Source: Agrocybe praecox (lineage: Eukaryota > Basidiomycota > Agaricomycetes > Agaricales > Agrocybaceae). Taken from it: a DNA stretch of 64,000 nt. This document shows positions 12,834-26,073 of this stretch, piece by piece. A program made the translations under genes and the position numbers. Position 1 is the stretch's first letter; each line of letters opens with the position of its first letter. The notes beneath the pieces were generated by a model. That model did no database searches, was not told the DNA's origin, and was given only the letters and a program-made list of their open reading frames with translations. The DNA is taken from NCBI GenBank assembly GCA_964017145.1, contig OZ024843.1, positions 549,001 through 613,000 of the forward strand, written 5' to 3'.

Positions 12834-13564
12834 TCATCGACCCTCGTTGCGCTCTTCAAGAAAAACGACCATGCCATTCCTTTTTTTCACGAACACTCCC
12901 TAATCATTATAGAACGTCCTGGACACTCATTCGTACTTTTGGTATCTGGTTATATTTTACCCCGCTTTGTCACTGTCATGTCAATAACTTTTGCATTGGA
13001 CATTTCTCCCTCTTTTTTTCAACATAATCTGTAAGCACATTATTAGGTTACTTATCTGGACTCTCCTCTAGCTTTTCGAACCATTTCCACCGGTAGCGTA
13101 GATCTAGACCACACTGCAAGGCAGAGGCCTTAATACAATCGATTGAAGGATGGATATATATGTTATTCTGTCTTTTTCCGCTTCGCCTTTGAGTTGAATG
13201 AAGTTCCCACGCTTCTTCGTTTAACAGTCACTAGTCCAGCAACTTCAGAAATTCGTCCAAAGGCTTCAGTCCTACTCTTCTCGTGGCAAGAACAATACGT
13301 GCACCTGTGCAGACAATCCTCCTAGCGATCCAGGAACAATTCCAGATTTCTTCATCGACCCCTCCGCATCATGATACGGAAATTAAGACGCATAACTCGC
13401 CATATGGAGACCTGGTCTAAGGACATTTTGTATTCAATGACAACAGATGGCGTCTTTGAGATTAAATGCATCGTGTGAACTATACGAGAAGACTCAAAGG
13501 TAACTTCTTTTTGTTACCACTGCTAGGGCGTTCTGGGTGGCTTCTTAGAGCCCTGACTGCAAAT
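12834..13564. other. Intergenic: chitin synthase 3' UTR and permease promoter
   Basis: No gene is seen in about 730 bases. The first part should be chitin synthase 3' UTR. A small open frame at 13143-13325 has no recognisable features. The frame of the next gene is open upstream to an ATG at 13466, so a longer permease N-terminus is possible. Confidence 0.5.
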
Positions 13565-16067
13565 ATGGCGGACATTCTCGAAAAGGTGCCGAGTTCTTCG
13601 TCAAACATCTCGAAGGAGTACAATGGATCGCGGCCGCAAGACATTCCGAAGCCCAATGGCAATCAAGACACGAGAAGCTTTTGGAAGAAATTTCGCGCTG
13701 AAGAGGGGAATGAAACGCAGCGTGGAATGCATAGTCGACACCTTATGATGATAGGTATCGAAGAAATCTTCTTGTCTGGGGCTATAGGTCAAGTTAACCT
13801 GGTCTTATGTCAACAGCTATCGGAGGAACAATCGGTACGGGTATCTTTCTGAGTGCTGGATCAGTGAGTTTGTCCTTGGGCGCTGGGCATGAGGGTTCTG
13901 AATGCCTTCTCGCGTGGGTCTGACTTCTTTCTGCAGGCCGTATCTCTCGCTGGTCCAGGTAGTGCATTGTTGTCCTATTTCGTCGTTGGCCTATTTGTAT
14001 ACACGGTCGTAATTACCCTGTAAGTGATTTCTTGGGGGGTTGGAAGTATCAAGATAAACTAATACACCGTTGGTCAGCGGGGAGATGTCTTCAAAATTTC
14101 CGGTATCTGGTGCATTTTCTATCTTTGGGGCTCGTTTCGTGTCGCCTGCTTTGGGATTTACTCTGGGTAAGCAACACTCTACCTTTACATTGGATCGTCA
14201 CGCTGGATGTTGCGCTCAACCCAATCTGGACCTTCCTTTGGTTAGGCTGGAATTATTGGCTACAATGGTATGAAAAGTGGTTCATCAATCTGTCTTCATT
14301 GTTTGATATGAACTCTACGCATATCCTATAGGAGTCTCTCGATACGTACGTCTGTGGCAACCATATACGCATATCTCCATGGTCGATTCTAAATTGTCTT
14401 ATGTATCACAGCGAGCGAGCTGACTGCAGCCGCGGTTATTCTGCAGTATTGGACGCAAGCTCTCCAGACGTGGCAATGGGCGATCATCATTATCGTGCCT
14501 ATGTTTGCTATTCAGTTAATTCACGTTCGGGTATACGGTATGTGGATCATTCCCTGCTCATTGATGCTATTGGAATCTCAACTCCACTTTGTTTGCGCCG
14601 GATCACAGGTGAATCTGAATACTGGTTCGCACTGATCAAAGTTATTATGATAATCCTGTTCATAATCGTAGGATTGATCTACGATTGGGGAGGAGTGAAA
14701 GGTCATCTTGGTCCTGTAAGTCTAAATTATTAAAATGCTCGAGCGCTCAACTCGAAACAAAACTCGGCCGTAATATACGTACTGACCGTAGTTTATTGAT
14801 ATATCCAGGGTCTCTCCAACTTCCAAAACGGACAATCTATGATTGGCGGCTTCGCATCCTTTGCTCAGATTTTCGTTTACGCTTTTTACTCCTTTGGAGG
14901 GATAGAGCTAGTAGCTGTCGCTGCCGGAGAATCCGCGAAACCCTACAAAGCAGTCCCTCGGGCTATCAAGGCTACCTTCTTCCGGATTATACTCTTCTAT
15001 ATCCTCACTATCTTGACAATCGGACTATGCATTAACCACGCCGATGATACTCTGCTCACAGCAGCGTTTGGTAAGACCTAATTCCTATTAGTTATTATTA
15101 TTTTCGACGTTTTAATTTTTAACTGGTTATCCTTTCGTGTATAGATTCCAGTGTTGCAGCGTCACCGATTACTGTCGTTTTTGTTCGAGCGGGCTTCGGG
15201 GCAGCTGCTCATGTTGTAAACGCAGTTCTTTTGACCGCGGTACTATCTGCAACCAACTCGTGTTTCTATGCGAGTTCTCGAATGTTGTTATCCCTTGCAC
15301 GGTCTGGAAGTGCACCAAGAATATTCGGCTGGGTTAATGGCCGCGGTGTTCCCATTCCGGCGCTGTTGTGAGTTCCTTGGCGCTCTCTGTCGGGCTTCTA
15401 GCTTATTGCCATTTTCTGCTCACAGGATGTCCTTGGCATTCGCATTTTTGACTTTCCTTACGACAATATGGGGAGAAGGTATCGCCTTTACATGGCTCTT
15501 GAACGTTACGGGTATCTCAGCCTTACTCGTCTGGACAAGCATCGGCGTCATTTCCTTACGCTTCAGAGAGGCTTACAAGGCTCAAGGATGCTCATTGTCT
15601 GACTTACCGTATCGCCAACCGTTATATCCTCTTCTGCCTATAGGAGTAATTATTCTGGGCACGCTGATGTTCATCGCTCAAGGTTACGCTGCTGTGCGAC
15701 AAGAACCATTTGAACCTCGGGTGAGCACCGTTTTTATTAGGGTTTCTCGCTCGTCCTAGTTCGTTGATCATGTTTTGGATTATTTTTATTCTCGACGCAG
15801 AATGTTGTTGCAACATATATCGGAGTGGCTTTATATATTGTGCTATATGGCGGATACACCATTTATGAAAAGATGGTGCTTGGTAGACGCGGACAACACC
15901 TGGTTCCTGTCAAGGAAGTAGATTTGGTTACAGATGCGGTTTGGGGCCCTGGAGATGGGGATGTCGTTCGTGCACGGGATAAGAAGGAACATGAAGAACG
16001 CCTGTCGTCTGAGTCTCATCCTGGGATTGCTAAGATCAGGTTATGGATCGCACGATATGTTAACTGA
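13565..16067 (+). CDS. Amino-acid permease (APC superfamily, fungal YAT family)
   Basis: Plasma-membrane proton-coupled amino-acid importer by family; the substrate cannot be read from sequence. Twelve exons: 13565-13754, 13817-13863, 13937-14019, 14078-14166, 14246-14267, 14333-14346, 14412-14537, 14609-14715, 14809-15070, 15145-15367, 15426-15720 and 15801-16067. They join to 574 residues. Hallmarks are IAIGGTIGTGIFLSAG at TM1, GEMSSKFPVSGAF, GFTLGWNYWLQWSLSIPSEL, and SFGGIELVAVAAGESAKPYKAVPRAI in the TM6-loop region. About 12 hydrophobic spans lie between a hydrophilic N-tail (about 70 residues) and C-tail. Exons 5 and 6 are only 22 and 14 nt, which automated predictors often miss. The start was chosen at MADILEK because the in-frame ATG at 13466 adds an atypical extension. 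Confidence 0.93.
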
Positions 16068-18025
16068 GGCTATTTGTACCTAGTGGCTGGTGGTGCACTC
16101 ACTGCTTAGGTATGCGCCTGTATGCCTGTATGTTTCCTTGCTCATGTCATTCTATGAAGTGAAATAGATTGCTTACTCTGAATAAAATTTGATAACATCC
16201 CTTGAAAACGATAGGGTTTTTCCTTCAAGTCCATCGTCGATGTTCCTGGAGCGCAATGCTGTTAATTCGTTGTTGGCATCATCGTGTGTTTTCTATGCCA
16301 AACCGTTGTGTTCTGTCGTTGGATGATGTCATTCATTCAGTTTCTTCGTTGCATGGCCCGAACCTTTTGACGCTTGCGGCTTTGCCATCGTATCCTCGTA
16401 CTGCTTTATTTAATTCTTTTGATTGAATTCAACAGATTTGCGTCAATCCCCTGATTCCAATATGGACCCTTTCCCACACCCTCATGTGCCAACGTGCACG
16501 CTTCTTGCCCATTTCAATGACTTGATTTCACCCCATGTGAAGACGTTACTTCTCTCCACACGTAGGGCGCCTAAGACGATGGAAGGCCGTTGAGCCAGGT
16601 TGAGCCTCGTTAGACCCAAACTTGTCCCTGCTTCAATGGATGCACACGACCTCACACGACCCCGTATCTTGCTTGGCACGTCGTAGATCGTGTTTGCATC
16701 CGTCATGTTGGCACGCGGTGCATATGGCGGACAATTGTATCCAGATGTGGGGCAAAGCCTAAGTAGGCTTGAGATGGACGTAGGGAATTGAAACTGAATG
16801 CTACTTTGCGGTAGCAGTAGTACGTCTTTATATGTGTTTATTGAAAACTATTTGGAATACCGACGTGCTTTTGAAGCGTAGCGCTCAGGTTGCTTCTCGG
16901 ACTGGTCAGAAAGTGTTACCTATACATAACTTATGTTTTCTGCCTAATGGGCAGAAATCCCCTCCGGACCCCAAAAAAAACGATTCAGTGTTTTGATAAT
17001 TTTATAACAGTTCCGCAAAGCCAGGATATGTTGTAAATTGGAACGCCCCTCATAGAAATGCTCAAGGTATCTTGTGGTAATAAAAATGGTGACTTTTCAG
17101 TTCAAATGGTGATTAGACACTCAAGAGCCTCCTTCCGTCACTGGATGCAGATATCTCCAGACAATCTATCGGCGCTTCTAATAACGACTTACCTCAGCTC
17201 CCGATGACGCGGTGACGACCGATCCTTTTGCAAAACGTACCTTCCGCGCTGCTATAGTTTATTGAAAAATATCGGGGTCATGTCGAGGACAGCCAATGAG
17301 ATTTATTCCGTTTCGGCCGAAGGCTTTGGAAAGAAGCAAATGTAAATAGTCATTATTCGGCAAGCCGCATCAGTGGAACAGGCATAACCTTTTACCAAAC
17401 TTCCATATTCCCCGACCTAAAGTCAGATAGACACGGCGGCTACTGCTCAATAGCCCTTTAGAATTGGGTTCATATCGGGATGGAGCAGAAGGATAACGAC
17501 CCAGAATGGAGAATGGCCAATTCTGGAGTGTAAGACATGTTGCTTGAAGTTCTGAAGGTCGAATGTAGCTGCTTATCGCACCGGGCGTTTATCTACAAAG
17601 GCGCAACACGGGCATCGTAAACAATTTGGCCTCCTCGTGGGGTCTTGATAACTGCGCTTGCTTACCATGGCACTTGAAGATAATCGTGCATCATCGTTGT
17701 CCCATGTTTATCACCATTCTGACGACATTTGAGCGATATCTCGAATATCTATTCTCTCGGCTGATGGTGATGCTCTTACTAAGTATATACTGTCTCATAT
17801 CTGCTTGCTGGTCTGACGACTAACGACAGGCGCTCTGTGGACAATCATCTACAATCACGCCTGTGTCATAGCGTATAAGTATGGGCCCGTATGGGTCCTA
17901 GTCCCCGATCTACAGGTAACCGCAGGGGCTTGGCGCTTGGTGACCGTATGCCAAGTCTGCCATCCATGTGCATGCAGCTTATCGAAACTGAATGACTCCA
18001 ATGCGGGCAATTTTTTTTCCAAGGA
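16068..18025. other. Long intergenic stretch (about 2 kb), no gene seen
   Basis: It lies between two transporter genes transcribed in the same direction, so it must contain the permease 3' UTR and the peptide-transporter control region. Open frames here are short, lack family resemblance and have no coherent splice pattern. I see no transposon ends, long repeats or RNA genes. Confidence 0.55.
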
Positions 18026-18034
18026 TATAAAAAT
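18026..18034 (+). promoter_or_regulatory. TATA box of the peptide transporter gene
   Basis: TATAAAAAT lies 69 bases upstream of the transporter ATG at 18103. It is followed by a pyrimidine-rich leader (CTTCTTCACACTTCTCC), a normal arrangement for a strongly expressed fungal gene. Confidence 0.6.
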
Positions 18035-18102
18035 CGACGTCTGTCCTTGCAGTGCGGCTTCTTCACACTTCTCCAGACTCGTCCCCACCTTGTCCTCCTG
18101 AC

Positions 18103-20387
18103 ATGGCTTCTCCCCCGTACTCTGTAGACGAAAAGTCTGCAGCCAAAGATCAGGTTGAGGTCTCCGTGCCATTTTCACTGCACGACGAGAAGCTCGAGAG
18201 CAACGACGTCGTTGATCCTAACTCCATCATCGAGGGCTCTGAAGGCGTCACCCACCACGAGTTCGACACCCTGAGGCACGTCGCTGACAAGCTGCCTTAC
18301 GCTGCCTGGCTGGTTCTTATTGCTGAGTTTGCGGAGAGGTTTTTTTTTTTTTCCTTTTGTTTTTTTGTCTGCTTTTTAACGTTGCTATAGATGGTCGTAC
18401 TATGGCACAACGAACATCTACAACAATTACATCCGCGCTCCATTGCCCCCCTTCTCTCGGAATGGTGCTGTCATCATCGACCGTGATAACGGTGTTGCTG
18501 GTGCCCTCGGAAAGGGTCAACAAATTGCTTTCGCAATCAGAACAGTGAGTTGTCTGTCTGCAGTACCCCTTCTTAGCTCGAACTTTTTTTTTTTTCTAAA
18601 TCCAGTTCAACTCTTTCTGGGTGTACTGCACTCCTTGGATTGGTGGTATTCTTGCCGATACCTTGTGGGGTCGGTACAATACTATCTTCATTTTCTCCAT
18701 CGTTTGCTTGTAAGCCTTATCTCATCATTCGGGGTCTTTTTTAACATGGTCTTTCCTCAGGATCGGTCACGTCATTCTCGTCGGTTCTGCTGTTCCATCA
18801 TCACTAGACAAGCCAGACACTGCTATGGGTCTACTCATTCTCGCGATCACCATTATGGGTCTCGGTGCTGGTGGTATCAAAGCCAACGTCTCTCCTATGG
18901 TTGCGGAACAATATACGGGCAAACTGCGCAAAGGTTTGTTTTTTTTGTGATGTTCTAAAAAGAACTGATGCTAAACACCGTTTCTAGTTACTCTCGCAAG
19001 CGGTGAAACCGTCATCATGTCGCCCGCCGTCACTTATCAGACTATCTATCTATGGTTCTACGCTGCTATCAACTTTGGATCTTGCGGTGCCATCTCTGCT
19101 TCTTTCCTTGCTCGTGATCATGGCTATTGGGCAGCTTTCCTCGTCCCTACCGCCATCTTCGTCTTGGTACCTGTTGTTATGGCTTTCGGAAAGAACATCT
19201 ACATCAAGACCCCTCCTCGCGGCTCTATCATTCTTGAGGTGAGATTTTTTGTGCCATTATGTTACGAATTTCTTGCTTATTTGTAATAATAGACTGTGCG
19301 CGTCACCACCATTGCACTTTCTCGTGTATGGTCAATCAATCCTATCCAAACATATCGCGGCATCAAGGCACCTGACTTCTGGGATGCCGCTAAGCCATGT
19401 AAGTAATACCGTATCTGTCTCAAAGTTCTGTTATTGACATTGAGTTATATAGCTTCTTATGAACAAGGGACTGTTCCTGGTAGAATCACCTGGGATGACG
19501 AGTTCGTTGGAGAAGTCGCTCGTACATGGAAGGCTTGTGCTGTCTTCTTGTTCTTCCCCTTCTACTGGCTTTGTAGGTCCTTTTATTATTATCTATCTAT
19601 GTCGATCTTTATATGTTAAATTCCACTTCTAGGCTACTCGCAGATCGATGGTAACTTGGGCACAGTCGCCGCTGGTATGACTCTACATGGCACACCTAAC
19701 GATCTTCTGCAGTGCGTACTCTTCCTTTTTCTTTTCTTTTCCTTCTGTGCTGACGCCGCTATTAGAAATTTGAACCCTATCAGTATCATTGTCATGATTC
19801 CCATCTTCGATTACATTATTTACCCCTTCCTCCGCAAACGTGGTATCAACTTCTCTCCTATCAAGCGTATCTACGCTGGATTCATTGTCGCTGGTCTTGC
19901 CATGTTGTACTCGGCAATCTTGCAGAAGTACATTTATGAGAGGTCTCCTTGCCACGACAATCAACCCTCCGCATGCACAACTGCCGATGGGCTCCAGCGC
20001 CCTGCTGATCTCAACGTCTGGATCGTCGCTGGACCTTATATTCTCGTTGGAATGTCCGAGATCTTCGCCTCCATCACCTCACTTGAATACGCCTTCACGA
20101 AAGCACCTGAGCGCATGAAGTCTGTCGTCATGGCTTTCTCTCAATTCCAAACCGCATTGTCTTCGGCTCTCAACTTCGCATTGACCGCAGTTAACGTCGA
20201 GTGGAGATTCACCTGGTTGTTCGGCGCCTTCGGTGTCACTTCCTGGGTAGTCGGTACTATCTTCTTCTTCACTTTCCGCTCTCTCGACAAGCAAGAGGCC
20301 TTGCTTAATGGTATCGGATTGGGCGAACGAGCTGGTTTCGCCGATGAAGATGGCCACGTGGAGAAGACCGTCGAAGGGAAGTCATAA
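18103..20387 (+). CDS. PTR2: Proton-dependent oligopeptide transporter (POT/PTR2)
   Basis: Imports di- and tripeptides with protons across the plasma membrane. Nine exons: 18103-18338, 18391-18544, 18606-18709, 18761-18933, 18988-19238, 19293-19398, 19453-19572, 19633-19711 and 19766-20387. They give 614 residues, normal for fungal PTR2. The first span carries the proton-coupling ExxER motif (EFAERWSYYG). The family signature GGILADTLWGR follows, and then the second signature FYAAINFGSCGA. About 12 membrane spans are seen, with the extended extracellular loop between spans 9 and 10 (ERSPCHDNQPSACTTADG). The hydrophilic N-tail (about 75 residues) is rich in Ser, Glu and Asp. A TATA box sits 69 bases upstream. 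Peptide transporters of this family are usually under nitrogen control; no such element was identified here. Confidence 0.96.
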
Positions 20388-21758
20388 GTTTGTGCTTGTA
20401 GAAGCGCTGGTTATCGATATTTCGTCAACGTTGGGATGTGTATGTTGTAGGATGTTGTCTTTTTTTCTTTCCCGGTGGATTTCATGAATCATGACACTCA
20501 TGACTTGCACTCAGTGTTTTATCTACGTACTTTTATTTTGTTTCTCATCATGTACATGCGCACTGCTAACATTCGTAATGGATACCCCCATCAATCTAAT
20601 CTGATCCATTGGAATTCCAATGGAATTCACGTCCTTGAGATATCGGGAAGATCACGTGAGATAAATTAATGTCTGGGTATATCCATGTCCGCTTTCTTTC
20701 TTGTTCATAATCATTGCGCCTCGAACAAGCCTCGAATAGCACTTTTCACCGCGTCAACGTCCACAATTGCCCAGTTATCTACCCCGAATTATGACCGCGC
20801 AAGGAGTTCCGAGAAGTTCTTTTGGAGTTCGAAACCTCGCTAACATGAAATTGACATGAACATGTGTATGCAACGAGGCGTCTCCGAATTCTGGCGCAGT
20901 ACGAAATCAAGAAGTGCAGAATGTTCTGCGGTTGGTTTCAGCCAAAGATAGAGATATGATAAGGCCCGAACAAGTACTTTCAAAGGTACCGTTGGTGGTT
21001 TCGGTACTATGATTGAGTTTCAAGCAACTGATATTAGGTGCTCATTGCAGGCCTGTTTGATGCCCATGAACGTGTTTTGCTCGTTCGCACGCCGTACGTG
21101 TGCACATTTCGCTGAAAGAAATGTATTTGGAATGGTCGGGCGAAGGATAAAAATCACACACCGACGCGAAGGAAGATTGAAGGTCGGCTGCCTCGTGGCT
21201 TCAGCCTGTTGGTAATTTCATTTCGAAACAATTCAACTAGATGTCCATTGTCTAATAAAATTCTTAGGGAAAAGGCTGCCATCTATGCTTGTAATCTATT
21301 GATAACGATTATGAACGTGTTGAGGTCCAGCTTTAGGATGATGCACGGCACATCCATTATTGTATTGAATCCCATGTCACTCGCATCTGTGGCTCTCCAA
21401 CGTATGATCTAGTACAAGTTTATGTGATCACATACTCCTCGCACACGCCCCTTCGGCTCACGCTAAAGCCTTGGACTTGCGCACACTTGAGGTCGCAACC
21501 CGCGAACCCGAACACATGAATGCCTCGAAGCAACCGCCTGGCAAGGTCTGACTTCATAGATAATGCGCTTATCCTGCCGCCTCCTCCTTTCATTCCTTCA
21601 TTCACACCACACACACACCTAACGATCTAGAAAGTCCCTCTGTTATTCTGGTAAATAGGATCATAATCTTTCTATACCCTGAGATTGATACTAAAAGGTA
21701 GACCAGTGACTTTGTCTAGCTTGAAGCTCAAGACCGCAGAAACCTATTCTACCTCACG
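20388..21758. other. Intergenic, no gene seen
   Basis: About 1.4 kb containing the peptide-transporter 3' UTR and the promoter of the next gene. Short open frames around 21009-21412 show no domain, signal peptide or splice logic. A C-rich segment near 21580-21620 with CA repeats precedes the next gene by about 150 bases. Confidence 0.5.
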
Positions 21759-24700
21759 ATGAGTACGCCTCCGGCCACACCTACACCTCCTGGTGCCACC
21801 CCGAAGTCCAGATGGGGTCGCATGGGTGGTGTTATGCGTCGGGCTTCGACAGTGCTCACCATCGCCAATTCTCGCCCTGGAACGCCTTCTCTGGAGAGGG
21901 ACAGTGATACTGCCTCCCTTAACCGCACGAGTTCTCGTACAGACATCAATGCTGCTGGCCAGCCATCACAATCTCAACCTCGGCGTTCGAACTCGTCATC
22001 GAACCTAGTTTTGCCTGTAGATGCCCCTCCTTTGAAAGGTCTTCCAACGCCGATCGCTGAGAGCCCTGCCCGCGAGGAGCAGGCTACTAGAGAACAGGTC
22101 GTTGGTCTATCTCCTTTGGCTAAACCTCAGCAACCTGATGCTCCGGAAGTTCAAGCTCCCCCCGCGGTTGCAGAAGATGCCAAACCCACACCCGCTGCAT
22201 CGGATACGCCTGCTGCCATCGCCGTGGAGACCAAACCAGAAGAACCAGCGCAAACCAGCGAATCAATTCCAAGCCCGACGGGATACATACCACCACCCAC
22301 CATCGATTCTACTGCAGGTAATCCTGGTGCATTTACCGATGGCCCGGAGGCCCTACCTCAACCTATTGCCGTTCTCGATCCATACGCTGTTAATGCTGCG
22401 AAGGAACGAGATGAATCAGTCAAGGTCGATGAACCAAAGGAGATACGACAAGAGGTTGCAACGGAACAAGTGGAGGAACAGGTACAAGAACCAACCGAAG
22501 AGGTGAAGGGAGATTCTGCCAACGAAGTACTTCCGGAGCCAGTCGACGGCGCGTTCAAGACACAGATCGTCCCTATGGAGCACAGTTCCTCCTACTTCGA
22601 CAAACCCTTGGTCGAGAGCCTGCTTGATTTCGAAATGGATCCTCGTCCAACTGTGGCCACGCCTGAATTTGGAGAAGCCGTCACTTTAAACACCGCCCTC
22701 GAACCCGCAGGACCTGCTTCTGAGGAACCAAAACCAAACGTCGAGGTAGGAGAGGGACCAGAACCAGAGGCCGAAATACAACCAGTAATTGAACACACCG
22801 AAGAAATTCATGTTCCGGCAGAAGATATGAATACTCAAGTCGAGGCAGTCCATACCCAAGTCGAAGAGGTTCATACCCAAGTCGCGCCGCAGGTTGAACA
22901 ACAACCTGAAGGTGAAGCTGCATCTTACTACCGCGGTGATATTCAAGGCATGCCCATCGCAGAGCCTCATATCCATGACGTCTACTCTCTTCACGATCAA
23001 CATGTCTCGCCTGAACACCTCGGCCAGAGAGAACAGGATATTTGGGGTGGCTATGGCGATTCGGCGCAGAATGGTCACACAGAACAGAAGGGAGAACAGA
23101 CCGCAAATGCCACCGTTATGCCTGTTCCGATTCCAGCTGCCACCCATGTTCAGGGACATGATAACAGTGCGACGTCTAGTGTCAGGTAAATACAATATTT
23201 TGCTGGATTTAAAATGCCGCCGTTGACGATCTCTCTTCTATATAGCATGCCGAACCCACACCCGGAACCGCAGGTTAGTGAAGATCCATTCGCTGACCCT
23301 CATACTCCTGTTATTACTGTTCGGTATGTCTTAGGTTCTTCTTTTTGGTATTCCAGCTCATATAATCTATGATTAGACATGACGACTCTGAGCCCCATCC
23401 TCAAATGCCACAACCCAGCCACGAGCACGCACAAGAATCTATCGTTGTCATGCCCCTGCCTGAATTCCATGAAGTCATCCCTTCTAGGCAAGTTTATTTT
23501 TCCTTTTTTTAAAAAGCAAGAATTCTATTAAATGGTTGACCTTTTCTTAGCTCCATTCATCGTGTTCCGTCCCAAGCATCAAGCTTTGGTGTATCAAGAG
23601 TACCCAACTTGCCAACCGAGTAAGTTAAAGCTTCATTCAATTCTTACGACTCTTTGTCATATTTTATTCCAGCGAACGAAGCCCGCTGCTGCCTAACAAG
23701 AAACAAAATGGCAATGGAATGAGCAACATACATACACATGCCAATGCGTCTTATGCAGCAACACCTGCAAATAACTCTTCAATCTCGCCGCTGGTCTTCG
23801 GTAACACGTCTTCTTCTCCATGGAACAACTTCGAGAGCCATGAGCCGAAACTCCACGAGTATGGCTGGTTGGAATATCGTCTTCCTGATGGTACTTCGTA
23901 CTACGTACACCCAACTCGCAGGCTGACAACAGATGCCGATTTGCGGTCGGAGAGGGTCTTGATGGCCGTCGAGAAATGGGCCGAGGAGAAGGACGGTCAT
24001 GCAGGCGGCTTTGACGGCGATGGCCTTGGTGGCCTAAGTGGCGGCAAGCCCATCAATGTTGGCATGGAGGGCTGGTTAAAGGAAGTCAAATCCACAGCAA
24101 CAAAAAAAAAGCCCGTCAAAGGCCAAATCCACCCAGCCCTCTTTTTTGAACGATTCTGGGTAGACCATATTCACAGGACCGTGGTCAAAGACAAGGAAGA
24201 GGAGAGGGAAAGGAGGTCTGGATACATTGGCCGAGGATTAGGCTATTCATCGAAAGGCAAATCCACTCCTTCGCAAGCCAAGAAAGTGTCGCATGTTCAG
24301 GACGAAGATGGTATGTAAATTCCTTTGTCATGCCTGATAATTGTTAATACTTGTATAGCTCTCGACTTAGAGTACCGATACTGGTCCTTTATGGAGGCGT
24401 ATCCTGCTCACTCTCCGTTGCCCGCAAGAGCAAAAGATGACGCTTTAGACGTGTTGACGTGGGCTTGGACAGGTTCGTTTCGGTATTGCATTAAATTCGA
24501 ACTTTTTTTGGAAAAATAATGCGGAATTTTAGATGGTCTTTTACCCTCTCATCGATCTGTGCCAGCGCCATTCACCAAGGCAGAGTGTCAAGAGCTTCTG
24601 AGCCTCCTTAAATCTTTCCAGAAAGGTATGTCTCGCTGACGTGCTATGCTACCGACCTTCCATAATCACTGTTTTTCCTATCAGACACTCATCACCATCA

Positions 24701-25767
24701 TGGTCGTGGCCTCACCCAGGAGGATCATGGTATCGAGACTCGAGTAGTTGCTCGCATCCTCCTACGAGTTGGTCAGTAATTATACCAGTATTCTTTCATT
24801 TAAATATTAACGATGTCCTCGAATTTTAGCACACTGGAGACAGACGTACTTCCGCCCCAACAAACCGCTTCCCCAGGAAGTGAGCCACAGTAGACTCCCC
24901 ATCGCACCTTACCTACAACGCCGCAGCCACACTTTCGGAGGCGTGCTATTGGAAATCGTCGTCTCATGCCTGTTCCTTGGCATACCGTATCTGTTCTATC
25001 AGCGTTCGCATCCCCGTCTGTTAAGTGGTCTCGGCGTCACCAGCGGTGGTGCTGGTCGCTTTAATTTTGGCATGGACCCTGAGTTGGGCATTCTTCGTGC
25101 TGCTGCCGGTGCTGGAAGCTCTTTGGTCGTCGTCGGTGCCTGCACCTGCTTGGTGGTGAGCCTTTTTTTATATTCAAATAAATCCCTTTCCATGTTATAC
25201 TCTATCTCCTGCTGTGGCATTTGCGGCCAACATGGAAGGGCTGTTTTACGCGCATCTTAAACATATCATACCGACTCTGCTATTCTTTTTAAGGCTGCAA
25301 TCATCCTGAGCGGTTCGGTAACCTTTCTCAATTTACCAGGCCTGGACGGTTTCGCGCGTACTGCGAGCGTCGTCGCGTCTCTCTTTGCCGCTGCTTCGAT
25401 CGCTGCTACCGCGCTTGTTGTCCTTCGCTCCAAGACGGACGCAGAAGACCAATGGGCTGCAAGGTTAGGTCTCGCTTCAGAAGGAATCATCAATGTGCGT
25501 AAACTCTTTTTCTTTGACATCTGTGGCGTCTTAATTGCCTGCGTATTTCCCTTCAAGACGTCAACTCTCACACAATCTCTTCCACTCGTTTTCCTCGCAT
25601 ATGGCATAATTGCATTTATGTCCAGTGTAATCCTCTTTGTCTTTCGGTCTAAAGCAGGTCAAGGAGGTATATTCGATGAATTCGCAAGATGGACTGTCAT
25701 GACTGTCGGAGGGACAATAATTGGCGTTGTCGTGATATTCTGGGCCGTTGTGTTGAAGTCCAGGTGA
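21759..25767 (+). CDS. WW-like motif protein with multi-span membrane C-terminus
   Basis: Function unknown. Proposed exons: 21759-23185, 23246-23323, 23377-23487, 23551-23619, 23673-24310, 24359-24472, 24533-24625, 24685-24771, 24830-25155, 25294-25494 and 25558-25767. They join in frame to about 1117 residues. Residues 1-560 are disordered and rich in Pro, Glu and Ser, with an internal near-repeat (VEAVHTQVEEVHTQVAPQVE). Around 623-655 EYGWLEYRLPDGTSYYVHP resembles a WW domain but lacks a clear second Trp. The last 230 residues hold about four or five hydrophobic spans starting at FGGVLLEIVVSCLFLGIPYL. Intron 3 (23488-23550) starts with GC in the context AG|GCAAGT. The 138-base intron before 25294 and the short one at 25495-25557 could be structured differently, so the C-terminal exons are the least certain. 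I recall similar proteins in basidiomycetes without an assigned role. Confidence 0.72.
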
Positions 25768-26073
25768 AGTACTCTTAGAGCGTGTTTTGCACTTTGTTTT
25801 GTATCCTATATATGTATTTCTCCTCTGTATGTACAATAATATCTTTCTCTTCAGCTCACTCTCTTGGACAGTATCGGGATACCGATACATAACCCTCAAC
25901 AGTCTACTGCATCAGGAAATTACGTACATATACAGAAACACGAAAAGCCAAAGGCATATGTACGCCTAAAAATATACCAGTAAATCTAATTTGTACCAGT
26001 CTATACATTTGGCATAATATTTTTGGTAACAAAAGCATGTTCTCTGTATTTCTACAAAATTTACAACTCCAAG
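25768..26073. other. Convergent 3' ends between two genes
   Basis: About 300 AT-rich bases separate the stops of the WW-like protein gene (plus) and the P450 gene (minus). They presumably hold both 3' UTRs. Nothing else is seen. Confidence 0.6.

Noticed and set aside
22681..23195. Two overlapping minus-strand frames of 141 and 169 codons
   Set aside because: Antisense to the long disordered exon of the WW-like protein; composition mirrors its Pro/Glu/Val codons.
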